64,000 bases of DNA. It comes from Gordonia jacobaea (GTDB lineage: Bacteria; Actinomycetota; Actinomycetes; Mycobacteriales; Mycobacteriaceae). The notes beneath the pieces are model-generated. The model saw only the letters and a program-made list of their open reading frames with translations, made no database searches and was not told the DNA's origin. Shown here in pieces: positions 29,570 to 37,818 of the stretch. The translations under genes were made by a program, and so were the position numbers. Where the stretch lies: the NCBI RefSeq assembly GCF_001186365.1, contig NZ_LDTZ01000013.1, positions 186,001 to 250,000 of the forward strand, read 5' to 3'. Position 1 is the stretch's first letter. The number at the start of each line of letters is the position of its first letter.

Positions 29570-31660
29570 GGCGGGAATGGTCTCGAGCTCGGGTGCCGCT
29601 GTCTGGCGGCTGGCCGATCGCCCGAATTGCTTGGCCGCGACGACGCATACCGTGCCGAGGACCGTACCCGCCGCAAGCGCGGCGAGGAAGAGCAGCCAGT
29701 GGTTCATCGTGAAGAAGACGAAGATGCCGCCGTGCGGCGCACGCTGAGTGACTCCGAAGGCCATGATCAGAGCGCCTGCGAGTGCGCCACCCGCCATCAT
29801 CGACGGAATCACGCGGATCGGGTCCTTCGCTGCGAACGGGATCGCACCCTCGGAGATGAATGCAGCGCCGAGGAACCAAGCGGCCTTACCGTTTTCGCGC
29901 TCGGGCTCGGTGAACAGTCCGGGGCGGATGACGGTGGCGAGTGCCATCGCGAGCGGCGGAACCATGCCCGCACACATGACCGCTGCCATGATCTCGAGCT
30001 GGGGTGTGTCGCCGATCGCGAGACCGGTGGTGGCGAAGAGGTACGCGGCCTTGTTGACCGGTCCACCGAGATCGAAGCACATCATGAGTCCGAGGACCAC
30101 GCCGAGGACGATCTTGGAGCTGCCGCTCATGCTGTTGAGACCGTCGGTGAGCTGGGTGGTGACCCAGGCGAGCGGCTTGCCGAGCAACATGAACATCAGA
30201 CCGCCGACGATCAGGCTGCCGAACAGCGGGATGATGATGACCGGCTGGAGTCCACGTGCCCACTGCGGCAACGGAAGTCGGGAAATTGCGAGGCACACGG
30301 CGCCTGCGATGAGTCCACCGATCAAACCTCCGATGAAACTCGCGCCGACGGCAACCGAGACCAGGCCTGCGACGAAACCGGGTGCGATACCGGGACGGTC
30401 GGCTATCGCGAACGAGATGTAACCCGCGAGGACAGGTACCAGCATGCTCATGGCGAGCGCGCCGATCGCGAAACTGACACCGCCGAGGTACTGGCCGAGA
30501 CCGCCCGCGGGTAGATCCCAGAGGCTGTTGTTCAGTGCGATGTAGGCGCCGTCGGACAGGGTTTTGGATGAATCGAGTGTCTTGTTGGCGATCTCGTATC
30601 CGGCAAGCAGGAAGCCCAACGCGATCAACAGTCCGCCTGCCGCGACGAACGGGATCATGTAGCTGACACCGGTCATGAGTGCCTGCTGGATCTTCTTGCC
30701 GAACGACAGGCTCGACGCCGATCCCTCCGCTGCGCCGGCACCGTCGTCTGCCGACCCGTCGACGCGCGAGGCGTGCGGATTGCGCGACGCCTCGACGGCC
30801 TCGGCAATCATCTTGTCGGGTTCGTTGATGGCGCGCTTGACCCCGGACTCGATGACCGGCTTTCCGCTGAAGCGGCTCTTGCCCTTCACGCCGACGTCGG
30901 TGGCGAAGATGACGGCGTCGGCACCGGCGATGACGTCAGGGGTGAACGGCGTCGTGCCCGACGATCCCTGCGGCTCGACGTGGAAGTCGACGCCCGCGCG
31001 TTCCGCGGCGTACTTGAGTGCGTCCGCGGCCATGTAGGTGTGTGCGATTCCGGTCGGGCACGCGGTGATCGCGACGATCGAGGGGCGCTTCTGCGAATCG
31101 GGACTCAGTGTCTTCGCGGTCTTCGCGCCTGCTGGCGACGCGGTCGCAGCAGCGGCGGCCGAGCTCGCCGCAGGCGTGGCGGATGTCGACGGAGAGCCTG
31201 CCGGGGCAGGGTTGATGGCCTCATCCACGAGTTCGACGACGCGCTCGTCGCTCGGCGCCTCGCGGAGGGCGGCGACGAAGTCGGGACGCACGAGCGCTCG
31301 TGCGAGCGAGCTCAGCAGCTTCATGTGGTCGGACGCAGCGCCTTCGGGTGCTGCGATGAGGAATACGAGGTCGGCCGGACCGTCGGGGGCACCGAAGTCG
31401 ACCTTGTTGGACAGTCGGGCGAACGCAAGGCTGGCAGTGGTGACCGATGCGGCCCGTGCGTGAGGAATCGCGATCCCACCGGGCAGCCCGGTTGCCGACT
31501 TTGCCTCACGGGCCAGCGCGGCGCGGCTCAGTTCGGATGGATCGGTCGTGCGCCCGGCCTCGCCGAGATTCTCGGCGAGATAGGTGATGACGGCGGCGGG
31601 ATCACTGCCGGCGTCGACATCGAGATGCACCGTCGCTGCGGTGATGATGTTGTCGGACAT
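29570..31660 (-). CDS. fruA: Fructose-specific PTS permease EIIABC
   Basis: Takes up fructose and phosphorylates it to fructose 1-phosphate. 697 residues in A-B-C order: EIIA with His67 (AIPHARA), an Ala/Ser/Pro linker (150-190), EIIB with Cys201 (TACPTGIAHTYMAADAL), and an EIIC domain of about ten membrane helices from residue 330 on (includes GGPVNKAAYLFA). The ATG at 31660 follows AAGGAAAA; the longer reading upstream to 32035 overlaps fruK and is not supported. It lies 97 bp after fruK. Named ptsF in corynebacteria. Confidence 0.97.
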
Positions 31661-31757
31661 GGGTTTTCCTTCTACTTCTGTGCGGCCGGAGGGGGTGTTC
31701 CGGTTCTGGTCGGTGAGCTTCGTGGCGGTTCGCGTACAGGGTCTGGAGGCTGTGGGG

Positions 31758-32723
31758 TCACGTGATCGGGGCGGCTCCCGAGAGTTCGACGACATCGACC
31801 GAGTCGACGTCGACCTGTGCTGGAAGCGGCGGTTGCGTCCCCGCAAGTCCGGCGGCCGCCGAGCCGTAGGCGACTGCCGTGCGGAGACGGTCGGGTTCGG
31901 AGGCGCCTGCCGTGTACGCGATGAGGTATCCGGCCAGCGACGCGTCGCCTGCCCCGACGGTGCTGCGCGGCACGATCGGCGGGGGAGTGGCCAGCCAACT
32001 GCCTTCAGCGGTCGTGAGTACCGCACCCGCCGCACCGAGGGTCGCGAGTACCGCTCCCTGCGTGGTGGCGATCAGCGTGCGCGACGCCGCCACGACGGGC
32101 AGGTAGTCGCCCGAGGCGATGGCAGCGGCCAGTTCGGCTGGGGCGATACCACTGACCTCGGCGAGTTCTTCGTCGTTGGGTTTGACCAGGTCGATGGGCC
32201 CCGACATCGCCGCGCTCAGGGGTGCGCCCGACGTGTCGATCGCCACGCGGCGTCCGCTCGTGACGAGGCGATCGGAGATGCGTCGATACCAGTCGTCGGG
32301 AACTCCCGGCGGAAGCGAGCCACACAGTGCCACCCACGACGCGTCCTCGGCGCTGCCGAGTACGAGCGCTGTCAGATCGTCGAGTTCGGCAGGTGTGAGG
32401 GTGTGGCCGGGCGCATTGATCTTCGTGGTCGTTCCGTCGTTTTCGGCGACCGTGATGTTCGTGCGGATCTGGCCGTCGATATCGACCGTGCGATAGGGCA
32501 GTGCGACCGCGTCGAGGGCGGTGAGCAGCGGGTCGTCGGCGTGCGCGGGTAGTACCGCGACGGTGGGGATGCCGGCTTCCGCGACGACGCGGGACACGTT
32601 GACTCCCTTGCCGCCCGGCTCGACCCGGGTGGAGGTACTGCGTTGCACCTCGCCCCGCATCAACGGTCCTGCGATCTCCAGGGTGCGGTCGAGACTCGGG
32701 TTGGCTGTGACTGTGAGGATCAT
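31758..32723 (-). CDS. fruK: 1-phosphofructokinase FruK
   Basis: Phosphorylates fructose 1-phosphate to fructose 1,6-bisphosphate, completing the PTS route. PfkB family, 321 residues: N-terminal ILTVTANPSLDRTL, the substrate signature GGKGVNVSRVV, and the C-terminal anion hole/catalytic Asp in STVGAGDASLAGYL (Asp about 259). Its ATG overlaps the fruR stop (ATGA). Confidence 0.96.
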   Translation of the reverse strand: MILTVTANPSLDRTLEIAGPLMRGEVQRSTSTRVEPGGKGVNVSRVVAEAGIPTVAVLPAHADDPLLTALDAVALPYRTVDIDGQIRTNITVAENDGTTTKINAPGHTLTPAELDDLTALVLGSAEDASWVALCGSLPPGVPDDWYRRISDRLVTSGRRVAIDTSGAPLSAAMSGPIDLVKPNDEELAEVSGIAPAELAAAIASGDYLPVVAASRTLIATTQGAVLATLGAAGAVLTTAEGSWLATPPPIVPRSTVGAGDASLAGYLIAYTAGASEPDRLRTAVAYGSAAAGLAGTQPPLPAQVDVDSVDVVELSGAAPIT

Positions 32724-33490
32724 GCGATCACGACCTCGATGCCGTGTGCCGAGAGCGCCGCGGAGAACTCGGGGTCGATCCCGTCGTCGGTGATCAGGAC
32801 ATCCACCTCGTCGAGCGGAGCGAACGAGCTGAAGTCCTCGCGTTCCATCTTCGACGAGTCGGCCAGCACTACGACGCGCTGCGCGGCGGCGACGATGGCC
32901 GACTTGACCGAGGCTTCTTCCGCGTCGGGGGTGGACAGGCCGTGGCCTTCGCTGATCCCGTTGGTGCCGACGAAGGCAACCGAAGCACGCATCTTTCGCA
33001 GCGCTGCGACGGTCTCGGCTCCGACTGCGGCCTGGGTGAGTCCGCGGACTCGACCGCCGACCATGAGTAGGGTGGCCCGCTCGTGCGCGGTGAGTGCCTG
33101 CCCGAGCTGGAGGCTCGTGGAGATCACCGTGAGCCTGCGATCCGAAGGCAGCAGCTTGGCGGCCTGGTAGGTGGTGGTTCCGGCGTCGAAGATCACCGAT
33201 CCACCGTCCGAGGGCAGAAACCGTATCGCAGCGCGTGCGATCGCGGCCTTCTCTGCGGTGTGGGAGGACTCGCGCTGGTCGAGTCCCAGCTCGTTGACTA
33301 CCTCGACCGTCCCGGCCTTGACTGCTCCACCGTGGACGCGTTGCACGCTACCTGCGCGCTCGAGGACCGCGAGGTCGCGGCGCACCGTCTCGCTCGTCAC
33401 GTCGAACCTGTCGGCGAGGGCGGTTACGGATGCGCGGCCGTGCGCGCGCACCTGATCGGCTATTGCTCGCTGTCGCTCTTCGGCGTACAC
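32720..33490 (-). CDS. fruR: DeoR-family fructose operon repressor FruR
   Basis: Transcriptional repressor of the fructose genes, with sugar phosphate as the expected effector. 256 residues: N-terminal DeoR helix-turn-helix (RASVTALADRFDVTSETVRRD) and a sugar-isomerase-like sensor domain (GGSVIFDAGTTT, ADSSKMEREDFSSFAP). I chose GTG at 33490 (starts VYAEERQRAIADQV, as in relatives) because GGAG lies 7 nt upstream. A longer frame from TTG at 33658 would add 56 residues of Gln/Pro/Asp repeats, has no ribosome site and would cover the ptsI promoter. Confidence 0.9.
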   Translation of the reverse strand: MYAEERQRAIADQVRAHGRASVTALADRFDVTSETVRRDLAVLERAGSVQRVHGGAVKAGTVEVVNELGLDQRESSHTAEKAAIARAAIRFLPSDGGSVIFDAGTTTYQAAKLLPSDRRLTVISTSLQLGQALTAHERATLLMVGGRVRGLTQAAVGAETVAALRKMRASVAFVGTNGISEGHGLSTPDAEEASVKSAIVAAAQRVVVLADSSKMEREDFSSFAPLDEVDVLITDDGIDPEFSAALSAHGIEVVIA

Positions 33491-33550
33491 CTGTCGACTC
33501 CGATCTGTGGTGTGGCTCGCGCTTCGGCGAACCATCTGTGGGTCTGTGTT

Positions 33551-33595
33551 CTGTGGATCCGGCTGCTGTGGATCTGGCTTCTGCGGATCATCGTG
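33551..33595. repeat. Three 15-bp repeats in the fruR-ptsI intergenic region
   Basis: CTGTGGATC at 33551, CTGTGGATC at 33566 and CTGCGGATC at 33581, exactly 15 bp apart. They lie between the likely fruR start and the ptsI promoter. They could be operator half-sites on successive turns or a slippage tract. Confidence 0.6.
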
Positions 33596-33651
33596 AGTTT
33601 GGTTCTGTGTGGCATTCGATGTTGATATATCTGTGTTTACGCCCGTGTGTG

Positions 33652-33679
33652 TTGACAAGTCAAGTGTTTCGAGTAACTT
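33652..33679 (+). promoter_or_regulatory. Sigma-A promoter of ptsI with embedded palindrome
   Basis: -35 TTGACA (33652-33657), 16 nt spacer, -10 TAACTT (33674-33679). The -35 is part of the palindrome TTGAC-AA-GTCAA (33652-33663), a good candidate FruR operator that would block ptsI. Confidence 0.65.
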
Positions 33680-33759
33680 TGATCACAGAAATTCACGACG
33701 CCGGGTATCCCTCACAGATCACCGCACCCGGCCGATCGACCCGGAAGGCAGCAGACGCA

Positions 33760-35475
33760 ATGGAGAAGCACCTGGTATCGGAGAATCGGGTCACCATGAA
33801 CGGTCAAGGAGAGTTGTCGGGAACACCCGTCGTCGCAGGGTTCGCCTACGGGCCGGTGTTGTGGCCGGGTGGGCGCGTCACGTACGACGAGACGTCACTC
33901 GGCACCGATCGCGTTCTGGCCGAGGACGAGCGGGACGCGGAGGCGGAACGCCTCGTCGCCGCCGCGGCAGTCGTCGCGGGCAGGCTACGTCATCGCGCGT
34001 CACACGCGTCGGGAGCTGCGGCCGAGGTCCTTGCTGCGACCGCCGGGTTGGCCGAGGATCGGGGATGGATCGGTGCGGCGAAATCTCGTGTCGCGAAGGG
34101 CGCGTCGGCGCCCGCCGCCGCGGTCGCGGCCACGGCGCAGTTCTCCGAGATGTTCGCCAAACTCGGCGGGTTGATGGCAGAGCGGATCACCGACCTCAAC
34201 GACGTTCGTGACCGAGTGGTCGCCGAGTTGCTCGGCCAGCCGGAACCGGGGATTCCGACGCCGAGTCACCCGTCGATTCTCTTCGCTGACGACCTCGCTC
34301 CCGCGGATACCGCCGGGCTCGATCCCGCGGTGATCGTCGGGCTGGCCACGCGTCTCGGCGGACCGACCAGTCATACCGCCATCATCGCGCGGCAGTTGGG
34401 CATCCCGTGCGTGGTCGCTGTGGCGCGACTTAGTGAGATCACCAGCGGCACAATGGTTTTGCTCGACGGAGGCGCGGGGTCGATCACCGTCGAACCAGAG
34501 GGGGCCGAGGCGCGTGAACTCGTCGAGCGCAGCGTTGCGGAGGCCGCGCTTGTTGCTGCGTGGCGTGGCCCCGGCCGGACTGCCGACGGCACCGCCGTCG
34601 CCATCCTCGCGAATGTTGCCGACGGCGTCTCCGCGCGCAGCGCTGCCGATGCGCCAGTCGAGGGCATCGGGCTGTTCCGCACCGAGTTGGCGTTTCTCGA
34701 CAGGGCGGATGAGCCCGATGTGGACGAGCAGACGCGGCTGTACCGCGACGTGTTCGAGGCGTTCGCGGGCCAAAAAGTCGTCATCAGAACGCTCGACGCC
34801 GGTTCGGACAAGCCGCTGGCCTTCATCGAGCACCCGGACGAGGCGAATCCCGCACTCGGCGTACGCGGCAACCGCATCGGCGACGACCACCCCGACATCG
34901 TGCGAACTCAGCTCGACGCGATTGCGCGCGCGGCAGAGGAGTCCGGCACGACGCCGTGGGTCATGGCACCGATGATCGCCACGGCCGCGGAGGCCGCACA
35001 GTTCGCCGAACTCGTCCGTCAGCGTGGTCTGACGGCAGGCGTGATGATCGAGATCCCGGCAGCGGCGATCCTGGCGCCGGCGATTCTGGCCGAGGTCGAC
35101 TTCGTGTCGATCGGAACCAACGACCTCACCCAGTACACGATGGCCGCCGACCGGATGTCGGCAGAACTCGCCGAACTCACCGACCCGTGGCAACCGGCGG
35201 TGCTCGCACTCATCTCGCAGGTTGCGACCGCCGGCGCCCAGCAGGGCAAACCCGTCGGAGTCTGTGGCGAGGCCGCGGCCGACCCGTCGCTCGCATGTGT
35301 GCTCGTCGGGCTCGGAGTCACCTCGCTGTCGGCGGCTCCGGCGGCGACGCCCGCAGTCGGAGCAAAGCTGTCGACGGTGACGATGGAGCAGTGCCGGGCT
35401 GCCGCCGCTGCCGCACTTGCCACCTCGAGTCCGGCACTCGCCCGACGCGCAGCCGCCGAGCAACTCGACGGCTGA
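33760..35475 (+). CDS. ptsI: PTS enzyme I (phosphoenolpyruvate-protein phosphotransferase)
   Basis: Transfers phosphate from PEP to HPr (ptsH). 571 residues with the phosphohistidine GGPTSHTAIIAR (His205) in the swivelling domain and the PEP-binding barrel motifs GIGLFRTELAF and SIGTNDLTQYTMAADR. The catalytic Cys is in VGVCGEAAADP. The ATG at 33760 has GGAAGG at 11 nt; an internal ATG at 33796 is a weaker choice. Divergent from fruR, as in Corynebacterium. Confidence 0.97.
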   Translation: MEKHLVSENRVTMNGQGELSGTPVVAGFAYGPVLWPGGRVTYDETSLGTDRVLAEDERDAEAERLVAAAAVVAGRLRHRASHASGAAAEVLAATAGLAEDRGWIGAAKSRVAKGASAPAAAVAATAQFSEMFAKLGGLMAERITDLNDVRDRVVAELLGQPEPGIPTPSHPSILFADDLAPADTAGLDPAVIVGLATRLGGPTSHTAIIARQLGIPCVVAVARLSEITSGTMVLLDGGAGSITVEPEGAEARELVERSVAEAALVAAWRGPGRTADGTAVAILANVADGVSARSAADAPVEGIGLFRTELAFLDRADEPDVDEQTRLYRDVFEAFAGQKVVIRTLDAGSDKPLAFIEHPDEANPALGVRGNRIGDDHPDIVRTQLDAIARAAEESGTTPWVMAPMIATAAEAAQFAELVRQRGLTAGVMIEIPAAAILAPAILAEVDFVSIGTNDLTQYTMAADRMSAELAELTDPWQPAVLALISQVATAGAQQGKPVGVCGEAAADPSLACVLVGLGVTSLSAAPAATPAVGAKLSTVTMEQCRAAAAAALATSSPALARRAAAEQLDG

Positions 35476-35481
35476 CACAGA

Positions 35482-35506
35482 CCCCGCTGGTCAACGACCT
35501 GCGGGG
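35482..35506. terminator. Hairpin between convergent ptsI and lexA
   Basis: CCCCGC-T-GGTC-AAC-GACC-T-GCGGGG: two stacked stems (6 and 4 bp) with a single T/T mismatch and a 3-nt loop. It lies 7 nt past the ptsI stop and before the lexA stop, so it could end transcription from both sides. No U tract, as usual in these genomes. Confidence 0.7.
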
Positions 35507-35519
35507 CCCGTTCGGCGCA

Positions 35520-36260
35520 TCAGACCCGTCGCATCACCGTGACGACTTTGCCGAGGATGGCGGCGTCGTCTCCGGGGATCGGATCGAAGAGCGGATTGTG
35601 CGGCATCAGCCAGACGTGGCCGTCTTTGCGCTTGAAGGTCTTCACCGTCGCCTCGCCGTCGATCATCGCTGCGACGATGTCGCCGTTGTCGGCGACATTC
35701 TGCTGACGCACGACAACCCAGTCGCCGTCGCAGATCGCGGCGTCGATCATCGATTCGCCGACGACGCGGAGCAGGAACAACGAGCCCTCACCGACGAGCT
35801 CACGCGGAAGCGGGAAGACGTCTTCGACCGCCTCCTCAGCGAGAATCGGACCGCCCGCCGCGATACGGCCGAGTACCGGAACGAACGTGGGGGTCGGGAG
35901 ATCTCCGTTGATGGCATCGGAGTGATGTGCATCGGGAGCCTCGGAGACGTTGACCGCCCGCGGACGGTTGGCGTCGCGCTTCAACAGGCCCTTGCGCTCG
36001 AGGGTGCGCAACTGGTGTGCGACCGATGACGTGGACGTGAGGCCGACGGCGTCGCCGATCTCTCGGATGCTCGGCGGATATCCACGCTCGCGCACCGACT
36101 TTCGGATCACATCGAGGACGCCACGCTGGCGATCGGTGAGTGTTGCCTCGGCGACGGCCGGATGGATCGGTGCCTCCTCGCCGCCTCCACTCTTCTTGCC
36201 TTCGACGCTGCGACCGTTGCCCTTGGGCGACGACGGGCCGCGTCGTGACTTCTCTGTCAT
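35520..36260 (-). CDS. lexA: SOS repressor LexA
   Basis: Represses DNA-damage genes until RecA filaments trigger self-cleavage. 246 residues: a polar N-terminal extension (1-38), winged helix [24 protein letters not shown] (61-84), cleavage site Ala135-Gly136 in [10 protein letters not shown], catalytic Ser170 (VVGESM) and Lys207 (ATVKTF). The ATG at 36260 begins MTEKSRRG; upstream readings pass through a 17-bp repeat tract. Its control region holds a LexA box (36385) and a PafBC-type promoter on the minus strand. Confidence 0.97.
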   Translation of the reverse strand: MTEKSRRGPSSPKGNGRSVEGKKSGGGEEAPIHPAVAEATLTDRQRGVLDVIRKSVRERGYPPSIREIGDAVGLTSTSSVAHQLRTLERKGLLKRDANRPRAVNVSEAPDAHHSDAINGDLPTPTFVPVLGRIAAGGPILAEEAVEDVFPLPRELVGEGSLFLLRVVGESMIDAAICDGDWVVVRQQNVADNGDIVAAMIDGEATVKTFKRKDGHVWLMPHNPLFDPIPGDDAAILGKVVTVMRRV

Positions 36261-36280
36261 CGGTTCCGTCCTTCCTGATG

Positions 36281-36330
36281 TGTGAAGCGGGTGCTGTTGT
36301 GAACCGGGTGCTGCTGTGAAGCGGGGTGGG
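36281..36330. repeat. Three 17-bp tandem repeats in the lexA leader
   Basis: TGTGAAGCGGGTGCTGT (36281), TGTGAACCGGGTGCTGC (36298) and a third diverged copy from 36315. They lie between the predicted lexA transcription start and its ATG, so they are transcribed but not translated. Confidence 0.8.
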
Positions 36331-36359
36331 GTGCGTCTTTCTTCCATCGTCTGGCGCCG

Positions 36360-36382
36360 ACAGTAGCGGAGGCCACTGACAA
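36360..36382 (-). promoter_or_regulatory. PafBC/RecA-NDp-type promoter of lexA
   Basis: On the minus strand TTGTCAGTG (36382-36374), 8 nt, TACTGT (36365-36360): an exact fit to TTGTCRGTG-N8-TANNNT. It implies a lexA leader of about 90 nt. Confidence 0.82.
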
Positions 36383-36384
36383 CA

Positions 36385-36400
36385 TCAAACATTTGTTCGA
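36385..36400. promoter_or_regulatory. LexA box, lexA side
   Basis: TCAAACATTTGTTCGA, one base from the symmetrical CGAAC-N4-GTTCG form. It sits 2 bp upstream of the -35 part of the lexA PafBC-type promoter. Confidence 0.8.
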
Positions 36401-36414
36401 CGTGTCGCAGGACT

Positions 36415-36437
36415 TTGTCGGACCCCTCTGGTAGAAC
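36415..36437 (+). promoter_or_regulatory. PafBC-type promoter of the LysM division inhibitor gene
   Basis: TTGTCGGAC (36415-36423), 8 nt, TAGAAC (36432-36437). Same geometry as the recA and lexA elements, but the last -10 base is C instead of T. It would direct transcription towards the gene at 36484. Confidence 0.65.
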
Positions 36438-36453
36438 TCGAACATCAGTTCAT
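36438..36453. promoter_or_regulatory. LexA box, LysM-inhibitor side
   Basis: TCGAACATCAGTTCAT, with CGAAC-N4-GTTC intact. It directly follows the -10 hexamer of the preceding element, an ideal place for repression. Confidence 0.85.
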
Positions 36454-36483
36454 CGAACGCTTGATCGACCATTGGAGGTAGCG

Positions 36484-37113
36484 ATGACCAGCTTGATGAC
36501 CAACCCGGTGACCCGCACGATTCCCAGCACGTCGAGTGCATCCGCGGCAACACCGCCGACCACCCGATCTGCAACGCCGCGACCTGCATCGACGACGCGT
36601 CCCCGAGTTCACCGCGCCACGGTGGTCAGTGGACGTGCACCGTCGAATCCCGCGCGTAGCGACGAGCTAAGTGTGGCGGGGCGCGTTCGAACGACTGAGT
36701 CCCGACGGACCGCCGTCGCAGACGTCGCGCCGCGGCCTCGGCGTCGGATCGCGTTCGATCACGGCACCTCAACGCGGCCTGCGGGCACGCGATGCGCCGG
36801 TGGCGTCGGAGAGCTGGTGGCGGCCCGTCGGCGCCGGGCAGCGGTCTTGGCGGTGCTCGCGGGAGTCGGGTTGGCACTGACCGTGTGGGTGGTCGGGACC
36901 GTCGGCGCCGACTACCAGCGGGCGAGCGTGCCGTCCTCGACCTCGACGCAGGTGGTCCACGTGCGTTCCGGCGAATCGCTGAGCTCGATCGCGGCACGCG
37001 TCGCGCCCGATGTGCCGCGTCAGACAGTCATCGACGAGATCATCGACCTCAACGATCTGCCGTCGAGTGGGCTGCGCGTTGGCCAACCGCTTGTCACACC
37101 CGCGTACCGCTGA
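36484..37113 (+). CDS. SOS-induced LysM membrane protein, cell-division inhibitor (DivS/ChiZ-like)
   Basis: 209 residues. A Thr/Pro/Arg-rich cytoplasmic region (1-115) precedes one membrane helix (about 118-138, AVLAVLAGVGLALTVWVV) and an extracellular LysM domain (155-205: VVHVRSGESLSSIAARVA, then DLPSSGLRVGQPLV) that binds peptidoglycan. This arrangement divergent from lexA matches Rv2719c (ChiZ) and corynebacterial DivS, which delay division after DNA damage. The ATG at 36484 has GGAGG 5-6 nt upstream. A LexA box and a PafBC-type promoter lie upstream. Confidence 0.9.
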   Translation: MTSLMTNPVTRTIPSTSSASAATPPTTRSATPRPASTTRPRVHRATVVSGRAPSNPARSDELSVAGRVRTTESRRTAVADVAPRPRRRIAFDHGTSTRPAGTRCAGGVGELVAARRRRAAVLAVLAGVGLALTVWVVGTVGADYQRASVPSSTSTQVVHVRSGESLSSIAARVAPDVPRQTVIDEIIDLNDLPSSGLRVGQPLVTPAYR

Positions 37114-37257
37114 GCGCTGGCGGTATTCTCGATGTCACAGGGTCCAGTCGGAAACCGACACGGTCACCGCTGCGGTCTCGCTTCCGCCGGTCGTCAGACG
37201 ATCGGACCGAGCCAGACCGACGGAGCCGCTGCGTCCCGAGATCTGCACGAGGACTAC

Positions 37258-37818
37258 ATGCGCTGCCCGTTTTGTAAGAACGAAGACACCAAGGTCGTCG
37301 ATTCGCGTGTCGCCGATGAGGGGCAGGCGATCCGGCGTCGTCGCGCGTGCAGCGAGTGCGGGCGGCGGTTCTCCACAGTCGAAAGTGCTGTTCTGGCAGT
37401 CGTGAAGCGAAACGGTGTGACCGAGCCGTTCAGCAGAGAAAAGGTGATGCGCGGGGTACGACGCGCATGCCAGGGACGTCACGTGAACGAAGACGATCTC
37501 GCACAGTTGGCTCAGCAGGTCGAAGACGCGGTGAGGTCGTCCGGTTCGGCCGAGATCCCCAGCAACGAGGTCGGTCTGGCCATCCTCGGCCCGCTCCGCG
37601 ACCTCGACGAGGTGGCGTACCTACGTTTCGCCTCGGTCTACCGGTCGTTCGATTCGCTCGAAGACTTCCAACGCGAGATCGACGACCTCCAGGGCAACCT
37701 CACCGGTTCGCACGAAGGCTCCGACGACCTCGACACGCCCGCCACCCGCGACGACACTGTCGATGCTGCGTCGAGTCCGGCGGGTCCGGTCTCAACCGAG
37801 TCGGTCAAGAGCTCGTAG
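37258..37818 (+). CDS. nrdR: Transcriptional repressor NrdR
   Basis: ATP/dATP-sensing repressor of ribonucleotide reductase genes. 186 residues: N-terminal zinc ribbon (Cys3, Cys6, Cys31, Cys34: MRCPFC, CSEC), then an ATP-cone (about 46-136). The ATG at 37258 has GAGGA 5 nt upstream; starting there places the zinc ribbon at the very N terminus as in the family. The C-terminal 30 residues are acidic/Ser-rich and extra. Its last 27 bases overlap the end of hrpA on the other strand. Confidence 0.97.
   Translation: MRCPFCKNEDTKVVDSRVADEGQAIRRRRACSECGRRFSTVESAVLAVVKRNGVTEPFSREKVMRGVRRACQGRHVNEDDLAQLAQQVEDAVRSSGSAEIPSNEVGLAILGPLRDLDEVAYLRFASVYRSFDSLEDFQREIDDLQGNLTGSHEGSDDLDTPATRDDTVDAASSPAGPVSTESVKSS

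Noticed and set aside
31661..32035. Longer fruA reading upstream of 31660
   Set aside because: It overlaps fruK coding sequence and its residues do not resemble an EIIA domain; the ATG at 31660 has a ribosome site.
33491..33658. N-terminal extension of fruR from TTG 33658
   Set aside because: No ribosome site, low-complexity Gln/Pro/Asp repeats, and it would run through the ptsI -35 and palindrome; GTG 33490 with GGAG fits DeoR relatives.
36261..36392. Longer LexA starting before 36260
   Set aside because: The added residues come from the 17-bp repeat tract and the promoter; MTEKSRRG with its ribosome site is the better start.
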